The notes under the pieces were generated by a model that saw only the letters and a list, made by a program, of their open reading frames with translations, was not told where the DNA came from and ran no database searches. From Opitutales bacterium (GTDB lineage Bacteria; Verrucomicrobiota; Verrucomicrobiia; Opitutales; Oceanipulchritudinaceae): DNA of 64,000 nucleotides. Where the stretch lies: contig JAFGCZ010000006.1 of assembly GCA_016932335.1 (NCBI GenBank), forward strand, positions 186,001 to 250,000. Direction: 5' to 3'. The position numbers and the translations under genes are program-made. This document shows, in pieces, positions 1-9,060 of the stretch; positions within the stretch are counted from its first letter, which is position 1; the number at the start of each line of letters is the position of its first letter.

Positions 1-1
1 T

Positions 2-169
2 CTGGATGCCTATTTCCCCAGCAGCACGCTCGACTTTCTCAACGGGCGCCCCGTGGAGCTGCAAACGATGTTTGCCGAACCTTTGCGCCGGGGAATGGCG
101 CGCAGTGTCCCCATGCCCGAACTGGATTTGCTCTACCGGGAACTGCAGCAGGTGTGTTTGAATTCTTGA
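2..169 (+). CDS. 2-dehydropantoate 2-reductase, C-terminal fragment (truncated by window edge)
   Basis: Open frame from the window edge: LDAYFPSSTLDFLNGRPVELQTMFAEPLRRGMARSVPMPELDLLYRELQQVCLNS*. Resembles the ApbA/PanE C-terminal helical domain (LDFLNG, VPMPELDLLY). Confidence 0.6.
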   Translation: MDAYFPSSTLDFLNGRPVELQTMFAEPLRRGMARSVPMPELDLLYRELQQVCLNS

Positions 170-300
170 GACTCGATCTCTGTAATTGATTGCCTATCAG
201 CACCCAAGGGAAAGTTTTTATTGTATTTTTTGCCGAATTGGCTATGTCTTTTACCACATCAATCTTTCATCTTAAATTCTTTAACTAGGAAGTAATCACT

Positions 301-468
301 ATGGCTTACAAAATTACAGACGATTGTGTCGCTTGCGGCGCATGTATCAGCGAATGCCCCAGCGAAGCAATCAGCGAAGGCGATATCTACGTAATCGACC
401 CCGATAAGTGTGTGGATTGCGGTGCCTGTGCCGATGTTTGCCCGAGCGGTGCGATCATTGCCGGCTAA
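301..468 (+). CDS. 2[4Fe-4S] ferredoxin (55 aa; below the ORF-track cutoff)
   Basis: MAYKITDDCVACGACISECPSEAISEGDIYVIDPDKCVDCGACADVCPSGAIIAG*, two CxxCxxCxxxCP clusters. Confidence 0.95.
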   Translation: MAYKITDDCVACGACISECPSEAISEGDIYVIDPDKCVDCGACADVCPSGAIIAG

Positions 469-497
469 TTCGTACTTAGGCGTAGTTTTTTCTTTGA

Positions 498-533
498 AAA
501 CCCTGCGGAATCTCTCTCCCGCGGGGTTTTTTT
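498..533 (+). terminator. Rho-independent terminator after ferredoxin
   Basis: AAACCCTGCGG / CCGCGGGGTTT 11-bp stem (one GU) running into a T-run. Confidence 0.85.
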
Positions 534-575
534 ATTGGGCTTGTCGAGTATTCCCTTTGCTGCATACTCCACACC

Positions 576-1343
576 ATGCAAAGCTATCTGGATGTTGCCG
601 TAAATGCTGCTAAACAGGCAGGGGAGATCCTCCGTCAGGGAAGCCTCCGCTCTCTCAACAGCGATGCCGATGCCGCCAACTCGCATGACATTAAACTGCA
701 TGCCGATGTAGAGTCCGAACGCCTTATCCGGAGCATTTTGCAGGCGCAGACCGGCTTGCCCGTTGTGGGCGAGGAATTGGGCGGCGATCCTTCTCTGACC
801 ACTCAGGACTGCCTCTATTGGGTGGTTGATCCGCTCGACGGTACCCACAACTACCTCCGACAGGTGCCCATCTGCGGTGTCAGCATCGGTCTGATGCGCG
901 CAATGGAACCCGTTCTCGGAGTCTTTTACGATTTTAACTGCGACGAATGCTTTACCTCCATCGTCGAAGAACAGTGCATTTGCCTGAACGGGCGGCGCAT
1001 CACCCCCCAATGGGCTAAATCCATCGATCAGGCCAGCCTCCATACTGGATTTCCCGTGGCTATGGATTATTCCTCGGAAGGCCTGCAGCGCTTTATCGGC
1101 AAAGTCCAGCGCTTTAAAAAAGTCAGGGCTATAGGCAGTGCTTCCGCCGCCCTCGCCTGGGTGGCCTGCGGGCGCTTCGATGCCTACTACGAGGAGGGCA
1201 GCCGCCTCTGGGATATTGCCGCCGGCATTGCCCTGATCAAAGGAGCCGGTGGTTACATCCGCATGACGCCGTCACCTTTGGGAAAACCGTTGGCTTATGA
1301 CGTCTGGGGGACCGCCTGTGAAGGTTTTGCAATTGATTCATAA
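576..1343 (+). CDS. Inositol monophosphatase family protein
   Basis: VVGEELGG, VVDPLDGTHNYLRQVP and RLWDIAAGIALIKGAGG motifs of the IMPase/SuhB/CysQ family. Confidence 0.85.
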   Translation: MQSYLDVAVNAAKQAGEILRQGSLRSLNSDADAANSHDIKLHADVESERLIRSILQAQTGLPVVGEELGGDPSLTTQDCLYWVVDPLDGTHNYLRQVPICGVSIGLMRAMEPVLGVFYDFNCDECFTSIVEEQCICLNGRRITPQWAKSIDQASLHTGFPVAMDYSSEGLQRFIGKVQRFKKVRAIGSASAALAWVACGRFDAYYEEGSRLWDIAAGIALIKGAGGYIRMTPSPLGKPLAYDVWGTACEGFAIDS

Positions 1344-1406
1344 TTAAAAAGTTGCGGAGGAATTCTTTCCGGTGTAAATTACCTTTATCCGGGAAGGAGG
1401 ATTTCT

Positions 1407-1883
1407 ATGGAAACCATGGTATTTGATGCGTTGCTCAACAGCCCTCTCACCTATAAGCTGGAGCCTGCCGATGTGCAGATCCTCGCAGACTTTGTTTATT
1501 TCCGCTGGTTGGAAAAAGATGAATACCTCTTTCATGAAGACGATCCAGCCATTGCTTTCGGTTACCTCATGGAGGGCCGCCTTGCTGTCCTCAAAAAAGC
1601 CTCCACCGGCAAAGAGCAGATTATTTCCTATCTCCCCCACGGGCGTCTTGTCGGCGTTATGGAAATTATTGATGGCGAGCCCCGTGTGGCATCAGTTAAA
1701 GCTATGCAGGTTTCACGACTCCTCATGCTTAAACGCAACGATTTGGAATTGATTGAGCGCCGTTTCCCGCGAATTGGTCAATCTATCATGATTTCCATCG
1801 TCCGGGTGCTTTCAGCTCACCTGCGTCAGGCAGATACAATCTTGGCCGGTATGTATGGCCAGCCGGCTCCGGTAATTGAATAA
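1407..1883 (+). CDS. Cyclic nucleotide-binding (CRP-like) domain protein without HTH
   Basis: cNMP-fold pattern (LFHEDDPAIAFGYLMEGRLAVLKK..GKEQIISYLPHGRLVGVMEIIDGEPRVASVKA); SD-like AAGGAGG upstream. Confidence 0.75.
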   Translation: METMVFDALLNSPLTYKLEPADVQILADFVYFRWLEKDEYLFHEDDPAIAFGYLMEGRLAVLKKASTGKEQIISYLPHGRLVGVMEIIDGEPRVASVKAMQVSRLLMLKRNDLELIERRFPRIGQSIMISIVRVLSAHLRQADTILAGMYGQPAPVIE

Positions 1884-1899
1884 AGCCTGCTTGGCCGAG

Positions 1900-2211
1900 C
1901 TAATCCTCATCAGGATACATTTCCTCAAACTCTTTCAGGCACTCGGCAAAATCTTCCGCACAGCGTAAAGCTTCCTCCATTTCCAGCTCATCCATTGTTT
2001 GCAGATTGGGGGAGTCTATGCTCTTGCCGCTGGCTGCCATAAAGTAGAAGTGGCAGTCGTCCGGATGGCTCCTGGGAGCCAGTTCACACCCGTCTTCCAT
2101 GCTCTCAATGGTCACTCCACCCGATTCCAGGACTCCACGGGGCCAGATGTCGGCAATGGGGCGAGGGGAGGGGATTCGGTTCATATCAATTGGGTTGGAG
2201 TGCATCATCAT
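1900..2211 (-). CDS. Hypothetical protein with acidic C-terminus
   Basis: 103-aa ORF in a gap, convergent with the cNMP gene. Confidence 0.5.
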   Translation of the reverse strand: MMMHSNPIDMNRIPSPRPIADIWPRGVLESGGVTIESMEDGCELAPRSHPDDCHFYFMAASGKSIDSPNLQTMDELEMEEALRCAEDFAECLKEFEEMYPDED

Positions 2212-2373
2212 TCTTTAGATTCCGATATCAATTTATCGTATTAATGCTTTCTGGCAAGTCGAATTCTTCCGAATTTGGAAAATCCTTTCGCGGTTACTTT
2301 TTTTCTTTTGGAGGATTGCTTGCGATTGTAGATGAGATTAGTATGCTGTTTATCAATTCCACTGTTTATCTCC

Positions 2374-2778
2374 ATGAAATCAAAATACCTTCTGCTTATC
2401 TGCTCCGTTTTTTTTACTCCGCTCTCACTGGTGCTTACGGCACAGGAGACTCCCGCCGCTGTCGCTGTGGCTCAGTTTGGCCCCTTCCGGGCTCTTTCCA
2501 TGATGCCTGCTTACGTCAGCGATGTTAAATACGATGAGCAACAGCGCATCTGGCTGCAACTGGGCCCTATGGCGCAGGATAAAGAGCTTGTAATCCGCCT
2601 GTCCAACGCAAATGGTTCCTCCTACCGCCTCTGGGAAAACGGCCAGGATCGCTTTATTGCTGATGCCCACCGTGGAACCGCTCAAGGTGTATGGATGGAT
2701 TGGATCCGCACTTCTTCCAACTACATCGAATACTGGGTGGATGGTAAATTGGTCCTCCATCTGGAACGCATTCGCTGA
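2374..2778 (+). CDS. Hypothetical secreted protein (signal peptide)
   Basis: Internal ATG gives MKSKYLLLICSVFFTPLSLVLTAQ; followed 2 bp later by the next CDS. Confidence 0.6.
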   Translation: MKSKYLLLICSVFFTPLSLVLTAQETPAAVAVAQFGPFRALSMMPAYVSDVKYDEQQRIWLQLGPMAQDKELVIRLSNANGSSYRLWENGQDRFIADAHRGTAQGVWMDWIRTSSNYIEYWVDGKLVLHLERIR

Positions 2779-2780
2779 AG

Positions 2781-3635
2781 ATGCTTTTCTTTGACGACAA
2801 ACCGGGATTGATCCACCTCAAACCCGAGCCTATCGCGCTGGTGAGGCGACAAATGATCAGGCGTTTAGGATTGGCTTTTGCGTTGGTTTGTCTGGTGGGC
2901 GGATTGCTCTTGCTCCTGCTGAGTTCCGCTGAGTCCATCGCTGGGCACAAGCTGCCCGATTTTTCCGCCTATACCGATGTTTCAGAGAAAAAAGAAGCGT
3001 TCTTTGAGTTTTTGGCCCCAATGATTCAGGCCGAAAACGCCCGAATACTGGAAATACGTGAAGAAATCCTTACCCTGCAGCAACGCGTATCAGATGGAAA
3101 GGCTTTGCGCAAAAGTCAGATCAGGCGCCTCCGGGAACTGGGCGAAGAATATGCTTTCAAAGATCTCGAAACCATTGATGCGCGCTTTATTGATTATCTC
3201 TTGCAGCGGGTGGATGTGGTTCCTGTTTCTCTGGCCCTTGCGCAGGCCGCCTATGAGTCCGGCTGGGGTAGCTCCCGCTTTGCCCGCCAGGGTAACAACC
3301 TCTACGGTATCTGGTGCTACACCCCCGGCTGTGGTATCGTGCCCACTCAGCGCTCTCCCGGAATGACTCACGAGGTAGCCAGTTACGGCTCCGTAGAGGA
3401 GTGCATTCGCGCCTATATCCACAACCTCAACACCGGCAATGCCTATCGCTCCGTCCGTGGTATCCGCAACGATCTTCGTGTCCACGGAGAGCCACTTCAG
3501 GGAATGCCTCTGGCCAGAGGTTTGGAACGTTACTCCGGTATCGGATGGGACTACGTTTTAGAAATGCAGGATATGATTCGGGCCAATCGTTTGGAACGCT
3601 ACGATCTCTACTCAGTATCTGTAAAAAAACGTTAG
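2781..3635 (+). CDS. Membrane-anchored glucosaminidase-domain protein (Bax/FlgJ C-terminal type)
   Basis: N-terminal TM; VSLALAQAAYESGWGSSRFARQGNNLYGIWCY, YGSVEECIRAYIHNLNT, YSGIGWDYV. Confidence 0.85.
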   Translation: MLFFDDKPGLIHLKPEPIALVRRQMIRRLGLAFALVCLVGGLLLLLLSSAESIAGHKLPDFSAYTDVSEKKEAFFEFLAPMIQAENARILEIREEILTLQQRVSDGKALRKSQIRRLRELGEEYAFKDLETIDARFIDYLLQRVDVVPVSLALAQAAYESGWGSSRFARQGNNLYGIWCYTPGCGIVPTQRSPGMTHEVASYGSVEECIRAYIHNLNTGNAYRSVRGIRNDLRVHGEPLQGMPLARGLERYSGIGWDYVLEMQDMIRANRLERYDLYSVSVKKR

Positions 3636-3687
3636 GATTGCAAAATAAAGCGTTTACACCTTTATCGCTTTACGCCATACACGACGC

Positions 3688-4659
3688 ATGCCCCGCGATT
3701 GGATTCACTGCTATGTAGCAGAGCAATGTGCCGCTATTCTCAGAGAGTGGAGCCCCTCTGTGGCCGATTGTCTGGAACATTGGAGAATGGGCGCTGTGTT
3801 TCCCGATGCCGGGTTTTATATGCCCTACCTGCTCCTGCACCGCACTGGTAGTGCCGGGCATATGTTCGCCCACGATCTGCACGGTTCCGACGGTCAGGAC
3901 CCCAACCTGCTCTTCCGCGCACTGCGCAAAGCATGGCGCAAGGAACATCACCTGACGGATCTGGCCTTCCTCTTTGGATGCGCAACCCATTTTCTCACCG
4001 ATGTAGTCTTCCACCCCTTTGTCTACTACCATACGGGAAATTACTACGACAAAGCGCTTTCAGACCGTAGAGATTCTGTCTACCGTCATCGACTCCTGGA
4101 AACGCTCATGGATTTTTATCTGGTGGAATCGCGCAAATATCAGGCTCCTCGCCTGAAAGAGCACTGGAAAATGGTCGAGCCCTCTATTCGCTGGGTCTGT
4201 ACCGCGCTGGAACAGTCATCGCTGAATTATCCTGAAGAAACATTTCAGCCGCATCTCTACCAGTCCATGAAATTGGCTTGCCGCCTGAACAGCACTTTCT
4301 CTAACCCGTGGATGCTTAAGCCCGTCGGTGTTCTGCGGCACCTTGCTCCCCGGAACCGTTCTCTTGCACTCTTTTACGTTCCTTCGCTACGACAGCATTT
4401 ATCATTGCTTCAAGGTCGCTTGCTCTACCTCAACCCCGTTACCGGAGAACCTTTTCAATGCTCTTTCGACGATTTGCTCGAACGGGCCATTAAGGAGTCT
4501 GTGGCTTACTGTAAAGATGCACTCTGGCCCTACCTCGAAGCCGAAACAGATGAATTGCCACCCATGCCCTCACTCGATTTTGGTCTGGTCGGCGCTCGCT
4601 ACCGGCGGGCTGTTCATTTTGCAGAAAAACCGCTCACTGCAGCCATTGAGCAGGTTTAA
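3688..4659 (+). CDS. Zinc-dependent phospholipase C-like protein
   Basis: WRMGAVFPDAGFYMP, GHMFAHDLH and FLFGCATHFLTDVVFHPFVYYHTG resemble the bacterial zinc-dependent PLC family. Confidence 0.7.
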   Translation: MPRDWIHCYVAEQCAAILREWSPSVADCLEHWRMGAVFPDAGFYMPYLLLHRTGSAGHMFAHDLHGSDGQDPNLLFRALRKAWRKEHHLTDLAFLFGCATHFLTDVVFHPFVYYHTGNYYDKALSDRRDSVYRHRLLETLMDFYLVESRKYQAPRLKEHWKMVEPSIRWVCTALEQSSLNYPEETFQPHLYQSMKLACRLNSTFSNPWMLKPVGVLRHLAPRNRSLALFYVPSLRQHLSLLQGRLLYLNPVTGEPFQCSFDDLLERAIKESVAYCKDALWPYLEAETDELPPMPSLDFGLVGARYRRAVHFAEKPLTAAIEQV

Positions 4660-5915
4660 TGGTAAATCAGCAGGTGCTGAGAGGAGATACTGCGGCTGTG
4701 GTGCAGTTTAATTTTATCAACCATGCTTTGGGAAAGGCGCTCGCCTTCCCCCACCAAGAGCAAGCCCGTGGGTGAGTAGATCCCGCGCGCCAGCACATGC
4801 CCCGGTTTCAGTTCTTCGGCCGTGATTTCCCTTACTTTTTGGGGCAGCGTTACTATACGCGTTCCCCGGATAAATAGATCCACCGCGGCGGGCTCAAATT
4901 TATACCCGCTCTCTTTCAGGATGCGGTCTATTGTATCTTCCCGGCTCAACTGGCTTTCTACAAAGTAAATAGCCACACTGAGCAGTCGTGCCATGCGCGG
5001 AATATTCTCACCGGCCAGCCCGTCCGGGTATCCCGAACCGTCCCAGAATTCATAAGCGCAGCGAATGGTCATCCCAATATCTTTGCTGTCTACAAATCCG
5101 GCCAGCATCTGGCCGAAAATCGGATGGTTGCGAAAGAGCAGGCGCTCTTCTTCCGACAGTAGTTCGGGGGTTTTGCGGGCCTTGCTAAACAGCTCTCGGG
5201 ATATTCCTATCAGGCCAATCTTATGCAACCAGGCTGCGGTGATTAGTGTTTTCCGCTCCTGCTCTTTCAGCTCTCCAGCCTGAGCAATACGCTCGCACAG
5301 TTCCACCACGGCCTTGGTTTCCTTTCCTATCAGCGGGTGATAGGTGTCGGTTATTCGGTAAACCAGTTGCAGCGAATGCTCGAAATTTTTCTGTAAAGCC
5401 TCGTTTGCCCGATCCAATTCTTCTTTTTGTTCTGTCAGCTGCTGCACCTTCTTCTGCAGCTCCGCATTGCTTTCCGCCAGTTGTTCGTTCAATTGCAGCG
5501 TATTTTTCTGCAGAGACCGGTTCATGCGAATCAGCTCATAACGTTGCACTGCATTGTTGATGGTTGCCAGCAGTTCCTCCCGCAGCCAGGGCTTGGAAAT
5601 AAACCGGTAAATTTCTCCCTTATTGATGGCGTCAATGACGGTCTTCAAGGTCAGCACCCCCGTGATGAGAATGCGGGAAGTATCCGGTGATATCGTTTTA
5701 ATCTGGTGCAACAGCTCCAGGCCGGTCATCTCCGCCATTCTTTGGTCGGATATAATTGCGGCAAACTCCTGTTGGCTGATGAGCTCCAACGCCAGCTTTG
5801 CACTGGGTGTGGTGACCACATCATAATTCTCCAGTGAAAGCGTCTCTTCCAGAGCGATGAGGATGATGTCATCATCGTCCACCACAAGAATCTTAGGGGG
5901 TATCTGTTTGCTCAT
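4656..5915 (-). CDS. Response regulator: REC - coiled coil - degenerate HD-GYP-like domain - C-terminal tail domain
   Basis: ILVVDDDDIILIALEE / IISDQRMAEMTGLELL REC motifs; long Gln/Glu coiled coil; DGSGYPDGLAGENIPRMARL HD-GYP core. Confidence 0.85.
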   Translation of the reverse strand: MSKQIPPKILVVDDDDIILIALEETLSLENYDVVTTPSAKLALELISQQEFAAIISDQRMAEMTGLELLHQIKTISPDTSRILITGVLTLKTVIDAINKGEIYRFISKPWLREELLATINNAVQRYELIRMNRSLQKNTLQLNEQLAESNAELQKKVQQLTEQKEELDRANEALQKNFEHSLQLVYRITDTYHPLIGKETKAVVELCERIAQAGELKEQERKTLITAAWLHKIGLIGISRELFSKARKTPELLSEEERLLFRNHPIFGQMLAGFVDSKDIGMTIRCAYEFWDGSGYPDGLAGENIPRMARLLSVAIYFVESQLSREDTIDRILKESGYKFEPAAVDLFIRGTRIVTLPQKVREITAEELKPGHVLARGIYSPTGLLLVGEGERLSQSMVDKIKLHHSRSISSQHLLIYH

Positions 5916-5971
5916 TTCCTGCTGATAACAAATCCTCTGAAGCGCCTTCTGTCAATAGACTTGGCTCAAAC

Positions 5972-7885
5972 TTAACGGCTCAGTAAAGAGGCGACTTTGC
6001 GAATGATTTGAGGCGTCCTCAAATGCTCTTCCAGAAGCAGATCTGCCTCTTTGTGCAGACAGCCGGGCAATTCATCGGGATTGCAACCCAAGGGCTGAAT
6101 AATCCGGAGCACATCTGGATGCTTTTCCCGGGCAAATTGTACCAGCTCTTCGGCTCCTTTGTCATTGTGGGTAAAGATGACAAATAAGGCGTGCGGGTGG
6201 AAGGTGCGATCCCCCAAAAAATTCATGGCCGAAGCCGCATCACTGAAGGTGATCAGCTCCCATTCTTTTTCCTGCATAGAGGAAACCAGTTCAAAATTAG
6301 TGGCATCTAATTTAGCATAAAGCGCTATGCGTTTTCTCAGTGTTGCCGCTCCGTTTTCTTCCATATCTTCCTCTTCCTGATTCTCTGTGAAATCAGCCAA
6401 AGGCAGCCAAATTAGAAAATCCGTACCTTTCCCCGGAGTGCTTTCTACCGAAATATATCCCTTATGCTGCTCTACAAACAAGCGTGCATTATATAGTCCA
6501 AAGCCGGACCCCTGATGCACTTCCTTGGTGGTGAAGAAGGGATCAAAAATCTTCTCAAGATACTCAGGAGGAATGCCGCAACCGTTGTCGGATACGCGTA
6601 TGAGCACGCCATCCCGCCCTGCCTTCTGCCCGTTGCCAAGCAGGTCTCCGACTGCGGTCTTTGCCACGCTGATCGAAAAACGCCCATCCTTTTCCAGTGC
6701 ATCACGGGCATTCATTGCCAAATTCAGCAACATTTGGCGGAAGGAAACATCGTCGATATATAGAGGCAGTTCTTCACCCGTCAGATTGACCTCTATTGCC
6801 GTGCGCCGTGGCATGATGATTTGGATCAGATCCATCTGATCCTCGATCAGGCGCTCGAGATTAAAATAATTCCACTGACCGGAAATCTCACGGTTTAGGT
6901 CGATAATCCGTCGCACAAGCTTTCGGGCCTCTCGCGAATTGGTCATAATCTGCTGCATCCCTCGATACCAGGCATGCTCTTTGTCCAGCGATGAGTAATA
7001 CAACTCACTTAAGCTGTAGATGCCCGCCATAATGTTGGAAAAGTCGTGAATCAAACCACTGGTCAGAGTTGCCAGACTTTCCTTCCAGGCGGCCTGAGAG
7101 AGCCTGTTTTCTGCAATGCTCTGCCGGGTAATGTCTAAGATCACTCCCTCATAGCCCAACAGCAACCCTGCCGGGGAGCGCTTGGGCGTGCGCACATCCA
7201 TTACGTAGAGAATGTTTCCATTTTGTGGATGTCGCAGCCGGTAATTCAGAGAAAACGTTTTTCCGCTTCTGGACTGTTCGTCCAGCTCTCCAGGAAAGGT
7301 ATCCCGGTCAGCTTCCAGCAGCAGATCCAAAAAACTGTTCCCGCTGCGCAATAGTCCGTCGGGGCTGGTATTGAGCATCTGCTGCAACCCTGGACCAATG
7401 TAGGAAAAAGAAAGGTCGGGACGTTGACTGAAAAATATTCCCGGAAAATTGTGCATGTAATTCTGTAAACGGTTCTCCGCGGTGCGCAGTCTCAAAAACA
7501 TTTGAGCCTGAGCAAACGGGCCCTGTGGCAAATCCTGTATGGATACTTCCCCCAGGGCATTCGGCGGCGCCAGTTCCGGGGTTATTGTTGCCGCCTTGCT
7601 CTTGGCTCCATTGACAACATGCAGGATGACTCCGGCTCCGAGTTTCTGCCCCTTACGTTCAAAGGGTAAATATAGCCGTTGTACTCCACCTAGCACTTCA
7701 GGAAGCAATTGACTCCAACTGGGCTGAACTGCGGTCAGCACATCCCTCAGTAAGAGTCCTTTTATGTCCCGAATAGGGCACAAAATACGCTCGGCACTGT
7801 CTGCGGGGCAGTCCGTAATTCGCTCATCCTCATCCAGCAGGAAAAGGCAGGTCTGTATTTCAGGGAAACAGCTTTCAACATCCAT
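5972..7885 (-). CDS. PAS-domain sensor histidine kinase with C-terminal receiver-like domain
   Basis: H-box LTSGLIHDFSNIMAGI; N box LLNLAMNARDAL; G boxes VSDNGCGIPPEYLEKIFDPFFTTK, GSGFGLYNARLFVEQHKG. Confidence 0.88.
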   Translation of the reverse strand: MDVESCFPEIQTCLFLLDEDERITDCPADSAERILCPIRDIKGLLLRDVLTAVQPSWSQLLPEVLGGVQRLYLPFERKGQKLGAGVILHVVNGAKSKAATITPELAPPNALGEVSIQDLPQGPFAQAQMFLRLRTAENRLQNYMHNFPGIFFSQRPDLSFSYIGPGLQQMLNTSPDGLLRSGNSFLDLLLEADRDTFPGELDEQSRSGKTFSLNYRLRHPQNGNILYVMDVRTPKRSPAGLLLGYEGVILDITRQSIAENRLSQAAWKESLATLTSGLIHDFSNIMAGIYSLSELYYSSLDKEHAWYRGMQQIMTNSREARKLVRRIIDLNREISGQWNYFNLERLIEDQMDLIQIIMPRRTAIEVNLTGEELPLYIDDVSFRQMLLNLAMNARDALEKDGRFSISVAKTAVGDLLGNGQKAGRDGVLIRVSDNGCGIPPEYLEKIFDPFFTTKEVHQGSGFGLYNARLFVEQHKGYISVESTPGKGTDFLIWLPLADFTENQEEEDMEENGAATLRKRIALYAKLDATNFELVSSMQEKEWELITFSDAASAMNFLGDRTFHPHALFVIFTHNDKGAEELVQFAREKHPDVLRIIQPLGCNPDELPGCLHKEADLLLEEHLRTPQIIRKVASLLSR

Positions 7886-7911
7886 GGAGAAAAGATTGCG
7901 CCGCCTAAGTC

Positions 7912-9054
7912 TTAGAACTTCCTGGCGACATCATTCAATAGGGCAGGGGCAATCTTGGGTAAGGGCAGCATTTCCTTGGCTGCCCCCAGTTCCATCGCCG
8001 TTTTCGGCATGCCAAAGACCACGCAGGTAGCCTCATCTTGAGCATACGTGGTTGCTCCCTGTTCCTTCAATTTTAACAAGCCTTCCGCTCCATCCTTACC
8101 CATTCCGGTGAGAAGGGCGGCAGTGGCGTATTTTCCGGCGCATTCGGCCGCAGTTTTAAAAAGAATGTCTACAGCAGGTCTCTGGTGCCATACCATGGGC
8201 CCCTGCTTGAGCACTACTTTATAACGGGTTGTGTCCCACTTCAGCAGCATGTGGTAGTCTCCGGGGGCGATCAATACCTTCCCCGGTTCTACGATATCGC
8301 CGTCTTCCGCCTCTTTCACATGCAGTGCGCACAGCGTATCAAGACGGTCGGCAAATGCCTTTGAAAAATAGGGAGGAATATGCTGCACGATGCAGATACC
8401 CGGCATCTGCGGAGGCAACTTGATCAAAACCTCTTTCAACGCTTCGGTTCCTCCGGTAGATGCCCCCAAAAGCACCACCTGTCGCGAATGGAAACGGGTC
8501 GATATGGGTTCTAACGTTTCTACCTTTTTCTGGCTGGCCGCGCGGATATGTGCAGCCTGCATGGCTCGGCTGCGTTCTTCCGGTGTTCGCTCCTTTCCGT
8601 TGGAGGCCACGGGAGTGCTTCCTGACGCCGGTCGGATTCTAGGGCGCATTCGGCTGATGGCCGCAGCCTTGACCTTTTCGATTAATTGAGGTCCTACATT
8701 GCCAACAGAATAGGGCCCGTAGGGTTTGGCCAGCACATCAATGGCTCCCAGTTGCAACGCCTCCATCGCCTGACTGGACCCCTGTTGACTCAAGGAGCTC
8801 ATCACCACTACCGGCATAGGCCGCTTTTCCATCAAAATCTTCAGGAAGGTCAACCCGTCCATCTTAGGCATTTCGATATCCAGCGTCAAAACATCCGGAT
8901 TCTGCTTCAGAATCTTACCTTCGGCATCATACGGATTTTCCGCAGTATCCACCACCTCGATCTCCGGGTCGTCATTCAGGATGCGCGAGAGCATACGCCT
9001 TACGACGATCGAATCATCGATGACCAGCACCTTGATTTTTCTTTTTTCAGCCAC
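7912..9054 (-). CDS. cheB: Chemotaxis response regulator protein-glutamate methylesterase
   Basis: REC domain (VLVIDDSIVVRRMLSR, LTLDIEMPKMDGLTFL) plus methylesterase (VVLLGASTGGTEALKEVL, LLTGMGKDGAEGLL). Confidence 0.95.
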   Translation of the reverse strand: MAEKRKIKVLVIDDSIVVRRMLSRILNDDPEIEVVDTAENPYDAEGKILKQNPDVLTLDIEMPKMDGLTFLKILMEKRPMPVVVMSSLSQQGSSQAMEALQLGAIDVLAKPYGPYSVGNVGPQLIEKVKAAAISRMRPRIRPASGSTPVASNGKERTPEERSRAMQAAHIRAASQKKVETLEPISTRFHSRQVVLLGASTGGTEALKEVLIKLPPQMPGICIVQHIPPYFSKAFADRLDTLCALHVKEAEDGDIVEPGKVLIAPGDYHMLLKWDTTRYKVVLKQGPMVWHQRPAVDILFKTAAECAGKYATAALLTGMGKDGAEGLLKLKEQGATTYAQDEATCVVFGMPKTAMELGAAKEMLPLPKIAPALLNDVARKF

Positions 9055-9060
9055 AGGAAG

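Noticed and set aside
465-1043. 192-aa minus-strand ORF over the IMPase gene and the ferredoxin terminator
   Set aside because: Antisense to a clear IMPase-family gene and spans a terminator; no supporting motif.
2292-2330. GG-N10-GC (TTTTGGAGGATTGCTTGCG) upstream of the secreted ORF as a sigma-54 site
   Set aside because: The -24 half (TGGAGGA) deviates from TGGCA and there is no supporting context.
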